A stretch of 64,000 nucleotides of DNA from Cheiracanthium punctorium (Eukaryota; Arthropoda; Arachnida; Araneae; Cheiracanthiidae): NCBI GenBank assembly GCA_038373885.1, contig JAWZYV010012247.1, positions 124,001 to 188,000 on the forward strand, given 5' to 3'. Position 1 is the stretch's first letter. Every line of letters begins with the position of its first letter. Below, one piece after another: positions 1 through 11,228 of this stretch. The notes under the pieces were generated by a model, which saw nothing but the letters and a program-made list of their open reading frames with translations, made no database searches and was not told the DNA's origin. The translations under genes and the position numbers were made by a program.

Positions 1-950
1 GCCACCCTTCCCCCTTTTTCAAGTTTACCTATCTTGGAGGAAAATGTTCAAAGTGTCGCGAAATTGATTTTCAGGTATTTGCGAGTGCTGTATTTTACAG
101 CCAGAATTTTATGGATACCTCTTTTTTTTCCTTTGAGATCACACGGGGAATGTTAAAAGAACGACTTGGCCTCCTACACCTCATAGGTTACGAATTTTGC
201 AAAACGCTGTCTAATATAGCACATTATGAATATAGACATGAATATTTTATGAAAATTTAAAATCACGGAAAGGAAAGCAATGTACAACAACGGAATTTTT
301 CAAATAAAATAAACGTAATTGCACTACATATTTTATTCTCTAAATTCGTGAATTGTCTTTACTTTTGAGCATTTCATTTATTCGATGAAAAGTGCGAAAA
401 CACAAGTTTAACGAATTTATAATATATTCTAATTTATCTTTAAAAGAAAGTCATAATTAAAAACTCTTCATCGTCGAATTAACTAAAAAGTTTGTCATAT
501 TTGCTGAAGTAACTGAAAAAATCTCTAATCTCTGAACTATACGAAATTTTCTCTGTAGCGAATTTTTTAACTGGAACCATGCGAGTTCGTTATAGGGATA
601 TTTTACTGTATATCTATAACCTTCTGTTTTAAAAAAAACGCTTAAATATTAAGTCGAACTGCTTGAAAATATTCTTTTGCTTTGAAATTAAATTTCAAAA
701 TTTTAAAAGTCTGCGTTCGCTGGAACTACACCCTTGAGACAGACGTCCCTCTTTCGTTCCATCTCAGCGAAATTCTACGATCTCCCAACCGCCAATAATT
801 CTGCCATTAATGCAAATGCACCGTGGGGTGGTTTTCAAAGTTCTATACATTTTACTTTTAAAAAAGGGGTCTCGTGTTCTAAAGTATTCCACTATTTAAT
901 TTACTGTTTAATTTTCTTTTAAACTTTAAAGCTCATGAACATATTTGGAA
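1..950. other. AT-rich sequence, no recognised feature
   Basis: I see no coding similarity, tRNA-like fold, long inverted repeat or tandem array here. The only ORF above 60 codons (734-922) has no recognisable motif and unremarkable codon use. Confidence 0.5.
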
Positions 951-957
951 AAGTCCC

Positions 958-1240
958 TTATATCCCACTATATAGTTACGCTGAACCCTGACTTACGGAC
1001 TCTCTAACAATTCCTGGAAACCACTTCAAGATATAAAACTTTTAACGCCATTAATCCAAAAAGATTAAAAGTCATCCAAAAAGTTAAGCACAAAAAGCCT
1101 AATAACATCTATACCGTTTGTACGATCCGCTTGAAATTTTTCATAATTGTGTATAAAAATATAGAATACGCTACTTTAAAAATCAGAAAATCCATCCATT
1201 CCCTCCTTTTCAAGCGATTTTTCACATTTTTCAGCATACA
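958..1240 (+). repeat. Repeat A, copy 1 (5' part)
   Basis: This copy begins with TATCCCACTATATAGTTACG and continues through a block containing TACGATCCGCTTGAAA and a 'TGTATAAAAATATAGAA' segment. The same order of blocks is found at 40742-41400 (+), 8715-9235 (-) and, for the second half, at 51655-52080 (+) inside the foldback element. No coding capacity is apparent. It is an interspersed repeat of unknown class, and this copy lacks the 3' part that ends in the ACAACGGG motif seen at 41.4 kb. Confidence 0.7.
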
Positions 1241-1424
1241 TTTAGTTTTTTAATCTTTAACAATGAACATTTAGTATAATTTTCTACAAAGTAATTCTAT
1301 CAGTAAAGTTTGAATGAACATTTTAAGCGAAAATGGATACAAATTTTGAGTAACAATGAGAATAATTAAGATGATTTTTTTTTTAAACATGCATCACTAC
1401 TTGCTCTTTGTTTTTTCTCGCCCC

Positions 1425-1492
1425 CCCCCTGCAAACGCTCTGCGCCCCCCTTGGGGGGTCACGCCCCACAGGTTGAGAAACGTTGCTTTAAG
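1425..1492 (-). mobile_element. hAT (Charlie-like) terminal fragment
   Basis: On the minus strand the sequence reads GTTTCTCAACCTGTGGGGCG followed by a run of GACCCCCC and its complement. This is the widespread terminal motif of hAT/Charlie-type non-autonomous elements (normally CAGNGGTTCTCAACC). Only one end is visible, so this is a fragment. Confidence 0.55.
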
Positions 1493-1661
1493 GAGAGGTA
1501 GGGCGAATGATAATAAGGAATCAGAATCACACAGCGAAGTGAGATCAAAAAGGTTTTTCAGACCTAATTAAAAAACTTCTGTGAATTAAACAATTTTATT
1601 TTGACTATAAAGAGTAAATTTTTAATTGAAGAAATGAAATATTAGATCCTAATTTTTATTA

Positions 1662-2743
1662 CCCTCCGCTAAAGAGGGTAATAGTTTTCGGCAGACGAAA
1701 AAAGTCGTGGATGATAATTGATAGTAAATAAAATCTTACAGATCTCACGGAAATTTGAAACACTCCAAGATCCGACACATGATTGGAATAATGGATACTT
1801 GAAAAATTTCAAAGTAACGTCAGATGAAACAAAAGGGGAAACTGTAAGATTTTGTCAGAGCGTCTGCGACTGGCTGTCAAGTTCCCGAGGTTCCGATTTC
1901 ATTTTTCAGAACTTGGATTTGTTTCCAGAGTCGCGTTCAAACTTTTGTCCCTCCTCGGAGCAAGTGGTGGTGTTCTGTCGTGGCATTTCTAAAATTTTCA
2001 TTTTTGCGGGATCAGTGTGAAATAGCTCGTAGGCTTGGTATTTCACGCTCTACTGTTCAGTATTACATCGTTAAATATCAGAAGAATATACCCGGGACTG
2101 TTTTTCAAGGCCGCGCTGGCCGTCCTCGCCAGTTGTCTAATCCGGAAGAAAGTCATCGTGAAACTAACCGTCTATTTATGCAAAGAAAAAGGGAAGATCC
2201 AGATTTTCGTGCTCAAGAAGCGGAATCCAAATCCAGAAGACAAGACAGAAAACGTTTACGACTCTGTCTAGATATACCATCGAAAAGACCAAGAACAGAT
2301 ACTGATCTAAATGTAAGGTGTGAAGAACTAGAATTTCGTAAATTAGCTGAGAAATTTTTCGAAGCTGTTGCTGATGGTCCAATCCACCAATGCTATTGTT
2401 GTGATCGACTGTGGTTCAAAAAGTCAATAAGAACCCATTCCAAAACAACTTTACTGTCCAAAGGAGCGACAACGGACTTTATAAAACTAGTCTTTTACAA
2501 AGATATCGATGATATTGGCAAATTTTGCAAAACATGTTACGATTGTTTGATTAAATTGACAATACCAGAATTAGCTATAAGCAATGGCTTCGAATTCCCC
2601 GAAATACCGGATTGTTTAAAATACTTGACACCACTGGAAGAACGGTTGGTTTCTCCCCGTTTGATTTACATGCAAATACATCCTGTACATGGCTGCCAAT
2701 ACAAATTAAAAGGTTCTGTCATAAAACCTCTTTAGCGGAGGGG
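1662..2743 (+). mobile_element. TIR-bounded element carrying a chimeric ORF
   Basis: A 16-bp motif, CCCTCCGCTAAAGAGG, at 1662-1677 occurs as an exact inverted copy at 2727-2742, so the block has terminal inverted repeats. Each end can also fold on itself (CCTC/GAGG arms around CGCTAAA). Between them lies one 251-codon ORF. Outside the 16 bp the ends do not match, and I see no convincing TSD. The TIRs do not resemble a superfamily I can name. It could be a non-autonomous transposon with captured sequence, or a chance inverted repeat around a Helitron fragment. The exact 16-bp match and the ORF ending inside the right TIR favour the former. Confidence 0.55.
1980..2735 (+). CDS. Chimeric ORF: HTH segment plus Helitron N-terminal DUF6570-like region
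   Basis: The ORF has 251 codons. Residues about 12-50 look like a Tc1/Pax-type helix-turn-helix (EIARRLGISRSTVQYY) followed by a GRxGRPRQLS hinge. Residues about 60-105 are very basic. Residues about 125-250 resemble the cysteine-rich region that precedes the Rep domain in Helitron proteins (DUF6570-like): a CxxC pair (CYCC), a second CxxC (CKTC), then ISNGFEFPEIP and LTPLEERLVSPR with a following MQI and a YKLKGSV. In Helitron proteins this region continues with a short NVPV-like motif and then Rep/helicase. Here it stops at TAG, which is part of the right 16-bp TIR. The start is uncertain: the ATG at 1980 precedes the HTH, but an upstream exon is possible. There are no internal stops over 251 codons in an otherwise decayed landscape. 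Family assignment is by motif recall, not by search. Confidence 0.6.
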   Translation: MAFLKFSFLRDQCEIARRLGISRSTVQYYIVKYQKNIPGTVFQGRAGRPRQLSNPEESHRETNRLFMQRKREDPDFRAQEAESKSRRQDRKRLRLCLDIPSKRPRTDTDLNVRCEELEFRKLAEKFFEAVADGPIHQCYCCDRLWFKKSIRTHSKTTLLSKGATTDFIKLVFYKDIDDIGKFCKTCYDCLIKLTIPELAISNGFEFPEIPDCLKYLTPLEERLVSPRLIYMQIHPVHGCQYKLKGSVIKPL

Positions 2744-2749
2744 AAACTA

Positions 2750-3735
2750 ATTTCAGCTGAAGGCTGAATATTATAATTAAATTTAGAGGTAGTCAAAATC
2801 GGTTTTTTATGTATTTATTTATTGTGAGCACAAATTAGGACATCCATCCGTAATTGGATAACAATAGGATAGTTGTTGCGTTCTCAAATGTGAACTCAAG
2901 GTTTGAAAGTGTCAGATTGTCCCCCTCATCAAACAATTTAACATTAAGTATAGCACAAGCTATCAAATCCAATATTGCAATGGCTACCAAAGTGTGTGAT
3001 CGGCACCACAGGGTGGCAACAGAGAGGAAAAAGTGCCGCGAAGCGACCATGATTTCCTTAATTTGATTGAATTTTAAATTATAATTGTATTAATTATGCT
3101 AATGCACACAGTACATAATTTCTCTCATTTGTTCTTCACAATCGTACAAGACTGTACCCTCTACTGCTGCAGATACTGTATGAGGAGGGTGCTGCGAGAA
3201 AATTACAATTATCTTAAGGGTGCCACGACTTTTATAAATTTGGGAACCCTTTCAATTCTGTATGTTATTATTTTTACAAAAGTATTAATATTTATAATTT
3301 AGCAGTGTCATTTCTGATGAACATTAAATAAAATTTCTGCATTTTCTAGTAACATTAAGGTATTTCCTGTCCGAGTTATCCAAATAATTCAATTTATAAA
3401 GAAACTAACGATACATTTACGTTAATGAGATAGTTTTGAATTCTTCAATTTTCGCAATATTTTATTCAGCTCGGAAAATGTGTCCCAGAGGAGCGATTCC
3501 AACAAACGCAAGCTTCAGAAATTTCTGCATTAAATTTTTAGTCAGTGTAATAAGCTAAGTGAGATTAATATTTAACAATATTTTGCAAAGTTTAATGTGA
3601 AGACGTGGAAGAGTGTTTCTGCTTCAAAGTTACTGAAAGCAACCCAGATTTACAAAGTTGTTAAGAATTTTGTCAGCTGAATTGTTCATTCCTTTTCTAA
3701 TACTTTTATATATATATTTATTTTTCTTTCTTTTT
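2750..3735. other. Unassigned AT-rich sequence
   Basis: Short overlapping ORFs on both strands (2835-3066) have no recognisable motif and look like mutual shadows. I see no inverted-repeat ends or tandem structure. Confidence 0.4.
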
Positions 3736-3838
3736 TTGTTTTTGTACGAAGTAAAAGGAAGTAATGCGATCGCGAAAAATTTCGGTATCCAGATTTTGAC
3801 TACCCTTAAATTTACTTTTTAGAGTTTTTGTGAGCTAA

Positions 3839-3866
3839 CTCTTAAAAGTAAATTTACTTTTAAGAG
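3839..3866. repeat. Perfect 28-bp palindrome
   Basis: The left half CTCTTAAAAGTAAA is followed without spacer by its exact reverse complement. A further copy of the right half-like segment (AAATTTACTTTT) lies just upstream near 3810, so the palindrome may have arisen by local inverted duplication. Confidence 0.85.
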
Positions 3867-4089
3867 CTTTCGTGCCTGACTCGCGTATCTCAAAAACTAT
3901 AAGTCGTAGAATGTTGAAATTTTATATTTAGGATTGTTGTACCATTTAGTAGTGCACCTCCCTTTTTGGTTCCCACCAACTGGATAGTTTATTTACAGGG
4001 CCATCCTAGAGAATTTCAGTACACTTATGTCCATGGACATCTTCAATATATTCCGTGTGTAGTCAGTCATTGTTTGATCCCTGTTCAGA

Positions 4090-4620
4090 ATCTTGCCATT
4101 TGTGATCCAACTTGGCGAGTTTTGCTGATAACGCCAAAAACTTGCTATTATCAAAATAAGCTAAGTGCCTCGGTGTGACCTTTGACAAAAACTTGACATG
4201 GAAACGAAACATTGTCAACCCAAAGAAAAAAAAAAAACGACTGGGGCTTTCAACAGGATTGCCCTAATGATTTTCACCGAAAAAAAATCAACATAAAGAA
4301 TAAGACCTTGCTCTACAAAATGTTTATCTGACCCACAGCTACCTATGATGCACCGATATGAGCATGCGCTGCAAAGTCTCATATCAACAGGATAGTGGCA
4401 AAGCAGATCACAATACTGAGATAAATTCGCAATGGGAACGATTTCCTAAGGAATTCAATCATTTTAACGACCTTGAAGTAGAGACACTTAAGACGCACAT
4501 ACTCAAACAACATTTCAAGACTCCCATGATGTGTAGGTCAAGTACCTAAGACTCGCCAGAACTGAACTGACCCAACTGAATTTAGCCCAATAAGCTACGG
4601 GCAAAAGTTTCTCCTACGAC
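4090..4620 (+). pseudogene. Jockey-type LINE ORF2, C-terminal relic
   Basis: Translating from 4169 gives LGVTFDKNLTWKRNIVN, the thumb-region signature of Jockey-clade non-LTR reverse transcriptases (usually YLGVxFDxxLTWxxHI). After a frameshift at the A-run near 4230, the segment from about 4300 reads NKTLLYKMFI, stop, PTATYDAPI, stop, then a KSHINRI-like stretch, matching the family's LLYKxxIRPxxTYxxPVW block. At least two in-frame stops and two frameshifts make it dead. Upstream polymerase motifs (such as FADD) are not visible, so this is a 5'-truncated, decayed copy in + orientation. Confidence 0.8.
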
Positions 4621-4624
4621 AAGT

Positions 4625-5790
4625 AAATTAATCGCAACATCTAACCCCCGGACAAGCAAGATCTAACATTACCGGAGATAAAGTTCTACAAGTAAGATGC
4701 TCCATTAATACATCCATTCAGTCTGTCTGTCAGTCAAATAAACATCATCGAAATCAGACCGCATGCTAAAAAATATCGCTAATCATCGATTTAAAAAAAC
4801 ACTTTGAAGAATTGAGAACTTTAACTTTTTTTATTTGTTGGTTGAAAAGATAATAATTTATATCCCCTTTGAATAGAAGCTGGGTTTGACAATTTCTCGC
4901 CAAATATAAAAGATATCGCCAAGTTGGGTTCATTTTTAAGGACTTATTTTTTTGGCACTAAACTTGCCAAAAAAAAAAAAAAAAAAAGGAGCGAGAAGTG
5001 CCAAATTTTGGCGACTTTTGAAAAATGTTGCATCCGCGAATTGATAATATCATCAGAATTTATCAAAGTTAATGACACCACCCCTAAAGTACCCCCCCCC
5101 CTTCCAAAATAAATACATAAACAAATAAAAATTCATTACTAAATGAATCAATAAAAATGAAATTATTGAAATCGGCGATCCTAGTTTTTTTTCACTGGAA
5201 ATTCAGTTGCCATTAATTCCTAAATATAATAGCCCATACATACAACCAGCTGCAAGGTTTGGTCATTTAAGAAACAGAACATTATTTGAACTAAATTAAA
5301 GCCTTAGATAAGTCTCGAAATTTCGGTGAAAATTAAACTTTGTGAAACGTAACCAAATAACACAAATTTATAATAATTTTTAAAGTTATTCATTCGAAAC
5401 TTTTTTACTTTTAAGATAGACAAACTTTTGATCACCGTAAAGTACTAAAACTTACGGAATCCACTATAAGTCTTTATAGACACGAGAATAAAAAATTACG
5501 ACAATTTCAATTTCGCCTTATAGAATGTCTGAACCGCATTTTATTCTCAAACTTAAATGCAGTTTTCTTGAAATCTCGTGATAAATTTAAAATTTTCACG
5601 TAAGCGAAGTGAAGTCATGCGGAAGTATGTTAATATCATTATATGCGCAAGTTCTGAGGCTCAGGACTGGTTAAGCCGTCGCAGTTTTAATAACTTTGAA
5701 ATGGAATCGTGGAGAGCAACATCCTTTCCAGATATTAAAACAATTTAAATGCGCATGAGTTATCTCAATTTAAACTCTTCATTTCGAGTT
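4625..5790. other. Unassigned sequence with A-rich tract
   Basis: This stretch contains a poly-A run around 4972-4987 and a C-run near 5090. The block 4895-5020 has 'TATCGCCAAG' and 'TTTGGCGAC' words like those in the LTR family at 20.8, 34.2 and 44.2 kb, so it may be a very diverged LTR fragment. I see nothing else. Confidence 0.35.
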
Positions 5791-5797
5791 ATATGTA

Positions 5798-6096
5798 CAG
5801 TAATATTCCGATCTTACGCGGCAAATGGGACCGAGCGATAACCGCTTAAATCGAATTCGCGTAACTGGAGGTGTAATTTCGAACATAAATACGTACATAC
5901 ATATTATTTTTAATTTTGGCCGGGGACTAAAGAAAACAATAATTTAGGACAAAATTCTTAATAAAATCTTAGATAATACATATGTATAAAAAATTATATT
6001 ATTAAAATGGTAAATCGAAGTTATTTTGGAAGTAAGCAAAAGGCGAATCGATGAGATTTGAAAATCGCGTAACCAGCATAAGTCGAGGTATTACTG
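5798..6096. mobile_element. Pogo/Tigger-like MITE
   Basis: The left end reads CAGTAATATTCCGATCTTAC and the right end, on the other strand, CAGTAATACCTCGACTTATG. The shared CAGTNATA-CTCGA pattern is typical of Tigger-type ends. A TA dinucleotide precedes the left end; the right flank is AA, so one TSD base has changed. The 299-bp interior has no coding capacity. Confidence 0.7.
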
Positions 6097-6250
6097 AATA
6101 AAACTTTGCTGGTATTTAAGATTATGTGCCTAGTTTTTATGCGACTGTTTAGTTCGACAGATGGGATACAGATTTGTATAATTGCCCATTACGTAGAAGT
6201 TTTTGTGTGCTATAACACTCTAAAGGGGTGGAAAATTTGTCTGATTAATA

Positions 6251-6764
6251 GGACTATCACACTGAGAAAAATCCGACCAACTTTCCTTGCAAATCAAGTT
6301 TCCGGACGATTTTCTCCGCCGTTACCTTGACGACCGCGAACTCCAACTTTTTCCTTTCAGAAGGAAAAAATCCGAGTCGGACGAAATTTCGGCCAATCAG
6401 AGTACTTCTTCCTGCTACGTCATAAGCAATTTCGAGCAATAGCGACTATGTTCGAAGCTGGGCAGCTTGGCTCGATGTCAGAATCACGTGTAAATAAAAT
6501 TATGGCCGCGTTCAAGTGGACTTTGAAATTAGAGATTGCTGCCCATCCGATGCTGCCGAAATGGCTGCCGATCCGATGTAAATATACCAACTCACGATAA
6601 GTAAAATAAGAACCTGCATGCCAAATCAGCGATGCGATGACAATTTGACGTCGGAGAGAGTTTGTTTACCTTTGCAACCCTTAAAGATAACCATGCCTTC
6701 AAATCCGTCGGAGAAATTGGTCCAGCGCGAAGTTGCTCGGATTTTCCCATTAGTGTGATAAGGC
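6251..6764. mobile_element. TIR element, unclassified
   Basis: The left end GGACTATCACACTGAGAAAA with ATCCGACCAACTT is mirrored on the minus strand at the right end as GGCCTTATCACACTAATGGG with ATCCGAGCAACTT. Flanks ATTAATA (6244-6250) and ATTAGTA (6765-6771) could be a 7-8 bp TSD with one change. No transposase is visible. The TSD length would fit hAT or P-like elements. Confidence 0.6.
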
Positions 6765-6774
6765 CATTAGTATC

Positions 6775-8500
6775 CGACTACGTTGAAAAAGCCAATTTTG
6801 GCGAAAATTCCCATTTTTGTTTTACTGTCTCAATGTAAGGTACCCATACATAGATATTATAAAGTGACCTTTATTTTAATTCTTTATGTTTGTAGAAATC
6901 TAATTATGGTCATTTAAATAGTAAGAGACGGTTGTCAAAATTTTAAATGTTTTTATTAAAAAATGAAATTTTTTCGCAGTTAACTGCACGAAAAACATGA
7001 TTTCTCAAGAACTAATGAACTAGAAAGGATTTAACATCGCAAGCATATTTCTTGGATCTGTGTGAATGTAATAGACCTCAGGTTTCGATGTTGATCTATT
7101 TTATGATGTTTTACAGCTTTTTTATTTCAGAAAATAGAAGGAAATTTGAGAAAAATGCTTATTCACTACGCTAAACTAATCATATATCTGAAAGTTTTGT
7201 AAATACAACTTCACCTGCGGTCTGTTACATAACCGACAGTTAGATGAGCGCACATGCAAAGGCGCTTATGATTATTTTGAAAAGCATTTTTCGTAGCACG
7301 TTTTTCCCAACGATAACATTTTCACGAAAATTTTCAATAAATTTTATTTTTTAATTAAATATGAATATGATTTAAATTGTTATCATTCTTAAGTGTTTTC
7401 TTTGAAACACATCCAAAAAAATATTCAAAATGTTACATATTAGTTATTTTAAGAAAATCGTCTCCGAACGTAGTCGGATACCTTAAGCCAAACTGTAAAA
7501 AAATGTTATTTGCAAAAATTTTACAGTGTTTAATTTATGTGTTTTGTGCCTTCAAAAGTTTCGAATCCTCAAAAATATCTGAATTCGGGCATTTCATGTA
7601 AAAAAATAAAATTGCTTATAATTGCTTGTAAAAAGGGAAGTAAAATGTGATTGAAAAATAATGCACACTTTAAAAATATCTAACAATGAAAAAAAAATCA
7701 ATAGATTTCCTTTTTATTTTGGCCTTCGAGATCATAAAATCACGGCATAGAAATAAAATAGAATAAAAGTAAAAGTTGCCTGTCACCATTCTTCAAGAAA
7801 AAAAGTCCCACAAGTCACCTTAAGTCACACAAATCCCATCACAAACAAGATACGTGTTAAGAAAATTAAGGTGTCAAATCAGAAGGAAAAAAGAGAATTT
7901 TAGTTTTACACAAAATACGCTGGCTTTAAATGTAATGTTTTTGTTTACAAGCAAAGGTAGTGAAAAAATTGTATCGAGCAGGTTTTTAGTCCAATAATGA
8001 AATTTCTAGTTATTAGATTTTCGGACAACCTTTACCTATTTCAAATGGACACTATAGCACAATTTATTTAATAAATGGAAGTATAACAGGTATTTATATT
8101 TTTTAAAAAAGAGAGCTTTTAAAAGTTGACAAGTAAAAAAATGTAAATTAAAAAGTTTGTATCTAGAACGTACGCTACGAGAGACTACCTCTCCTTCTTC
8201 GAAATTCGGATTTTTGTTCATTGGATGTCAAAAAATTGATCCTTTTCGTGACAAATGCTATCTTTTCACTTTTTGGGCCTTCCCAAAATATTCTCTGACT
8301 ACTTACCTCGAGAAATAAATGGGCATAAATTTCAAGAGCTCCAAATGTTGCCCTGTCGAAAAAAGAAAATATTATTAAAACAAGTAGAGTGTGTAGGAAA
8401 GAAATAAACACAATAGAAGATTTACAAAAGAATTTAAAATAAAAAATTAACGATAAATAAAAAGGATGGTAACAAACCGTCTTCATGGCACCTGTATGAA
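6775..8500. other. Unassigned AT-rich sequence
   Basis: No motif, tandem repeat or TIR pair was recognised. The ORFs at 7377-7601, 8036-8221 and 8175-8486 are low-complexity and show no family signature. Confidence 0.4.
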
Positions 8501-8505
8501 ATGTA

Positions 8506-8700
8506 CAGGGTGTCCAAAAAATATAGGGGTGAATTTTTAAAGAAGGTAGGGTAAATAAAAAAGTTTCAGAATAAAACTTATCAATGTAGGTTCAAAAACC
8601 CTGCTTTCACTAGACCGATTAATAATCACTCCACTGATAGTAGCTGATGTAGTAGTAAACTTACTTTTTTCAAGATTTATAACCAAATATTTTATTCACC
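8506..8700 (+). mobile_element. Single CAGGGTGTCC transposon end
   Basis: TACAGGGTGTCCAAAAAATA is the TA-flanked terminal motif shared by the elements at 36194, 39833 and 43007. No matching right end was found before repeat A begins near 8715, so this is a truncated copy. Confidence 0.45.
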
Positions 8701-8714
8701 GATAACCAGAAGTC

Positions 8715-9235
8715 AAAACCCGCTGTGGAGGCAATTACAACGGGCGCTAGAAAAAACATTGACGAAAATATGTCTACACTCAATATATTTAATCTTCGTC
8801 AACCTAAAATAAATAACTTCATATTCAATTTTTATTATATACTCAAATCGAATTTCATTCTCTTATGGAAACGCGCGGAATTTTTTCGCATTCGAACGAT
8901 TTCGTTTTGTGTATACAGCCCCTCTTATATCAATGCTTCAAGCAGATGATCATTTTAATGAAACAAAATTAAACTATGTTATCTGGAAAAATCTATTTTA
9001 AACGAATTGAAATCGTAATTTTCCTTTTAGAGTATGATAACCGTGATGATGACATCATTGTTATGAAAAATTTCAAGCGGATCGTACAAATGATGCGGAT
9101 ATTATTACGCTTTTTGTGATTTTTAATCCTTTAATCGTCTTGGAGTAATGGCTGTAAAAGTTTTATCTTGGATTGGTTGCCTGGAATTGTTACAGAGTGA
9201 GTCAGTGAATCAGGGATCAGTGTAACTGTATAATC
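8715..9235 (-). repeat. Repeat A, copy 2
   Basis: The reverse complement matches the copy at 40742-41400 block by block. The ATCCCTGA segment is near 9210, GATCCGCTTGAAATTTTTC near 9075-9095, the TTCGAATGCGAAAA word near 8885 and the AATTGCC-ACAGCGGG end near 8715. Many point changes and small indels are present. Confidence 0.7.
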
Positions 9236-9547
9236 GGATTGCAGCATCCAAAATGAAATACAATTTATAATAATCAATTCAGACCAGTATTCTTTATTAC
9301 AAAAATAATTATATTTTGTCAAAGCATGATAGGAAATTTTACCAACACTTACACACCTTGGGATGTGCTTATTAACCAATTTATGAAAGCGTCTTTGTCT
9401 CCACATTCCTACACGATTCTGATTCCATAGAATGTGTCCGACCCCCCCCCCCCCTAAAAGATTGCCACTATATTTTTGGGTCTCCCTGTTTATTATCACA
9501 AATCGTATGTAATCAGCAAAGCAGTTAATTCATCCGCAGACTGGATC

Positions 9548-9760
9548 CGCCATGACCGAGTGGATAAAGCACTGAACATGATGGACGTATAAAGGTCCCG
9601 CGTTCAAGCCTACCGCGTAGTTCTCGATCTCTAGAGTTTTGGTCGGTTTTCTACAGATTTGGCGTAAATACGCATTAGAACTCCTTAATTAGTCCTCCGC
9701 CGAAGGCACCTCCTACGTTTAGTGTAGGTTTGTGGAAAGTCCATGCCTAAACTCTCACCA
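9548..9760 (+). repeat. SINE, tRNA-derived family 1
   Basis: The head is tRNA-like: box A TGACCGAGTGGAT and box B GCGTTCAAGCCT are spaced as in a tRNA with a long D-to-T span (Leu/Ser type). The body GGTTTTCTACAGATTTGG, TACGCATTAGAACTCCTTAA, CTCCGCCGAAGGCACCTCC is shared with copies at 14.6, 16.4, 26.7, 48.2 and 49.6 kb. The promoter boxes are diverged, and this is not a functional tRNA. Confidence 0.8.
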
Positions 9761-9954
9761 ATTGCCAACATGCTTGGCGACATTTGGCGAAATATCGCCA
9801 AATTTGGTTACCTAAAATAAGTTTAAAGTATCTCAGCTCAGTTTGGTAACATCTTTTAAATTCAAATTTGCCTCTTAAAATATGAAGCCAAGGATAGGAC
9901 TATTTCATCAATATTGTGTGTTTTGACTCTCTTTTAAAATGTGCATTAATACGT

Positions 9955-10066
9955 TCTATTATTATCTCACTATAATACACGTTAGAACCATTTAAAATGT
10001 CCTCCAACCAAGGCATTCCCTTCCCGTAGGCATATGCCTCTCGTGTAGGCTTACCATAACACAAAA
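9955..10066 (+). repeat. SINE family 1, 3' fragment
   Basis: Contains ATACACGTTAGAACCATTTA, CCTCCAACCAAGGCATTCCC and TAGGCTTACCATAAC, which is the body and tail of family 1 without the tRNA-like head. Confidence 0.65.
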
Positions 10067-10310
10067 CAAACAGTAAACCGTTGGCGGATAATCGAAAGTT
10101 TACGGTAAATGGCTATTAAAAAACTGCGAAATACACCATCAGACTTCCATCATCAAAGAAAGAGGAAGAACATCTTAACCCTTTGACTCGCTCAGGTTGA
10201 GAAGTAAAACCTCCTTGTTTCATCGTTTTCACTGTTAGTCGCAAAAACAATATATGGTTAAATGATCCCGACGCTGAAAAAGTGCAGCCGTCACCAGTGA
10301 TCCATTTAAC

Positions 10311-11155
10311 TACCATCAACATAGCGATCTATAGAATAGCCTATCTGGCACCACAGAAGTAAAGAAGTTTTCTGACACAGCTGGCTGAGCGGAATTCATG
10401 TAAGTACCATCAACATCGCGATCTATAGAATAGCCCATCTAGCGCCACAGATGTAAAGAAGTTTTCTGACACAACTGGCTGCGTGGGACCCATTAAGCTA
10501 CCATCAACATCGCGATCTATAGAATAGCCCGTGTGGCGCCACAGAGCTAAAGAAGTTTTCTGACACAGCTGGCTGAGCGGGATCCATTTAGATACCATCA
10601 ACATGGCGATCTATAGAGGATCCCGTATGGCGCCACAGAGCTAAAGAAGTTTTCTGACACAGCTGGCTGAGCGGGATCCATTTAAATACCATCAACATGG
10701 CGATCTACAGAGTAGCCCGTATGGCTCCGCAGAGCTAAAGAAGTTTTCTGACATAGCTGGCTGAGCTGGATCTATTCAGCTACTATCACAATGGCGACCT
10801 AAAGAGTAGCCCGTATGGCGCCAGAGAGCTGAAGAAGTATTTTGACACAACTGGCTGCACGGGATCCATTTAAATGCCACCAACATGGCTATCTTTAGAA
10901 TAGCCAATATGGCTCCGCAGAGCTAAAGAAATTTTCTGACATAGCCAGCTGAGCTGGAACTATTAAACTACCATCAATATGACGATCTATAGAATAGCCC
11001 ATCTGGCGCCACAGAGCTAAAGAAGTTGCCTGACACAGCCGGCTGATCTGGATCCATTTAACTACCATCAACATGACGATCTATAGAATAGTCTGTCTGG
11101 CGCAACAGAGCTAAAGAAGTTTTCTGACACAACATGGCTGCACGACCGCACACTC
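10311..11155. repeat. 94-bp tandem array, nine units
   Basis: The TACCATCAACAT word recurs at 10311, 10405, 10499, 10593, 10687, 10781, 10875, 10969 and 11063, so every unit is exactly 94 bp long at that landmark. Each unit contains GATCTATAGAATAGCCC, a GGCGCCACAG block, AAAGAAGTTTTCTGACACA and a GGCTGAGCGGGATCCATTTA end. Units differ by substitutions, not length. The array starts inside the left subterminal region of the piggyBac-like element. Confidence 0.95.
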
Positions 11156-11228
11156 AGCTGTGTCAGAAAACTTCTTCAGCTCTGCGGCGTCATATAGGCT
11201 ATTCGCTCGACCGCCATGTTGACAGTAG
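11152..11228 (-). repeat. Inverted single unit of the 94-bp repeat
   Basis: Directly after the array, ACTCAGCTGTGTCAGAAAAC, CTTCTTCAGCTCTG and CCGCCATGTTGACAGTAG form the reverse complement of one unit. It therefore faces the array head-on and could form a hairpin with unit nine. Confidence 0.9.

Noticed and set aside
10311..11155. Regular 94-bp units resembling a CRISPR array
   Set aside because: The whole 94-bp unit repeats, with no unique spacers. The context is eukaryotic and the array lies within a transposon.
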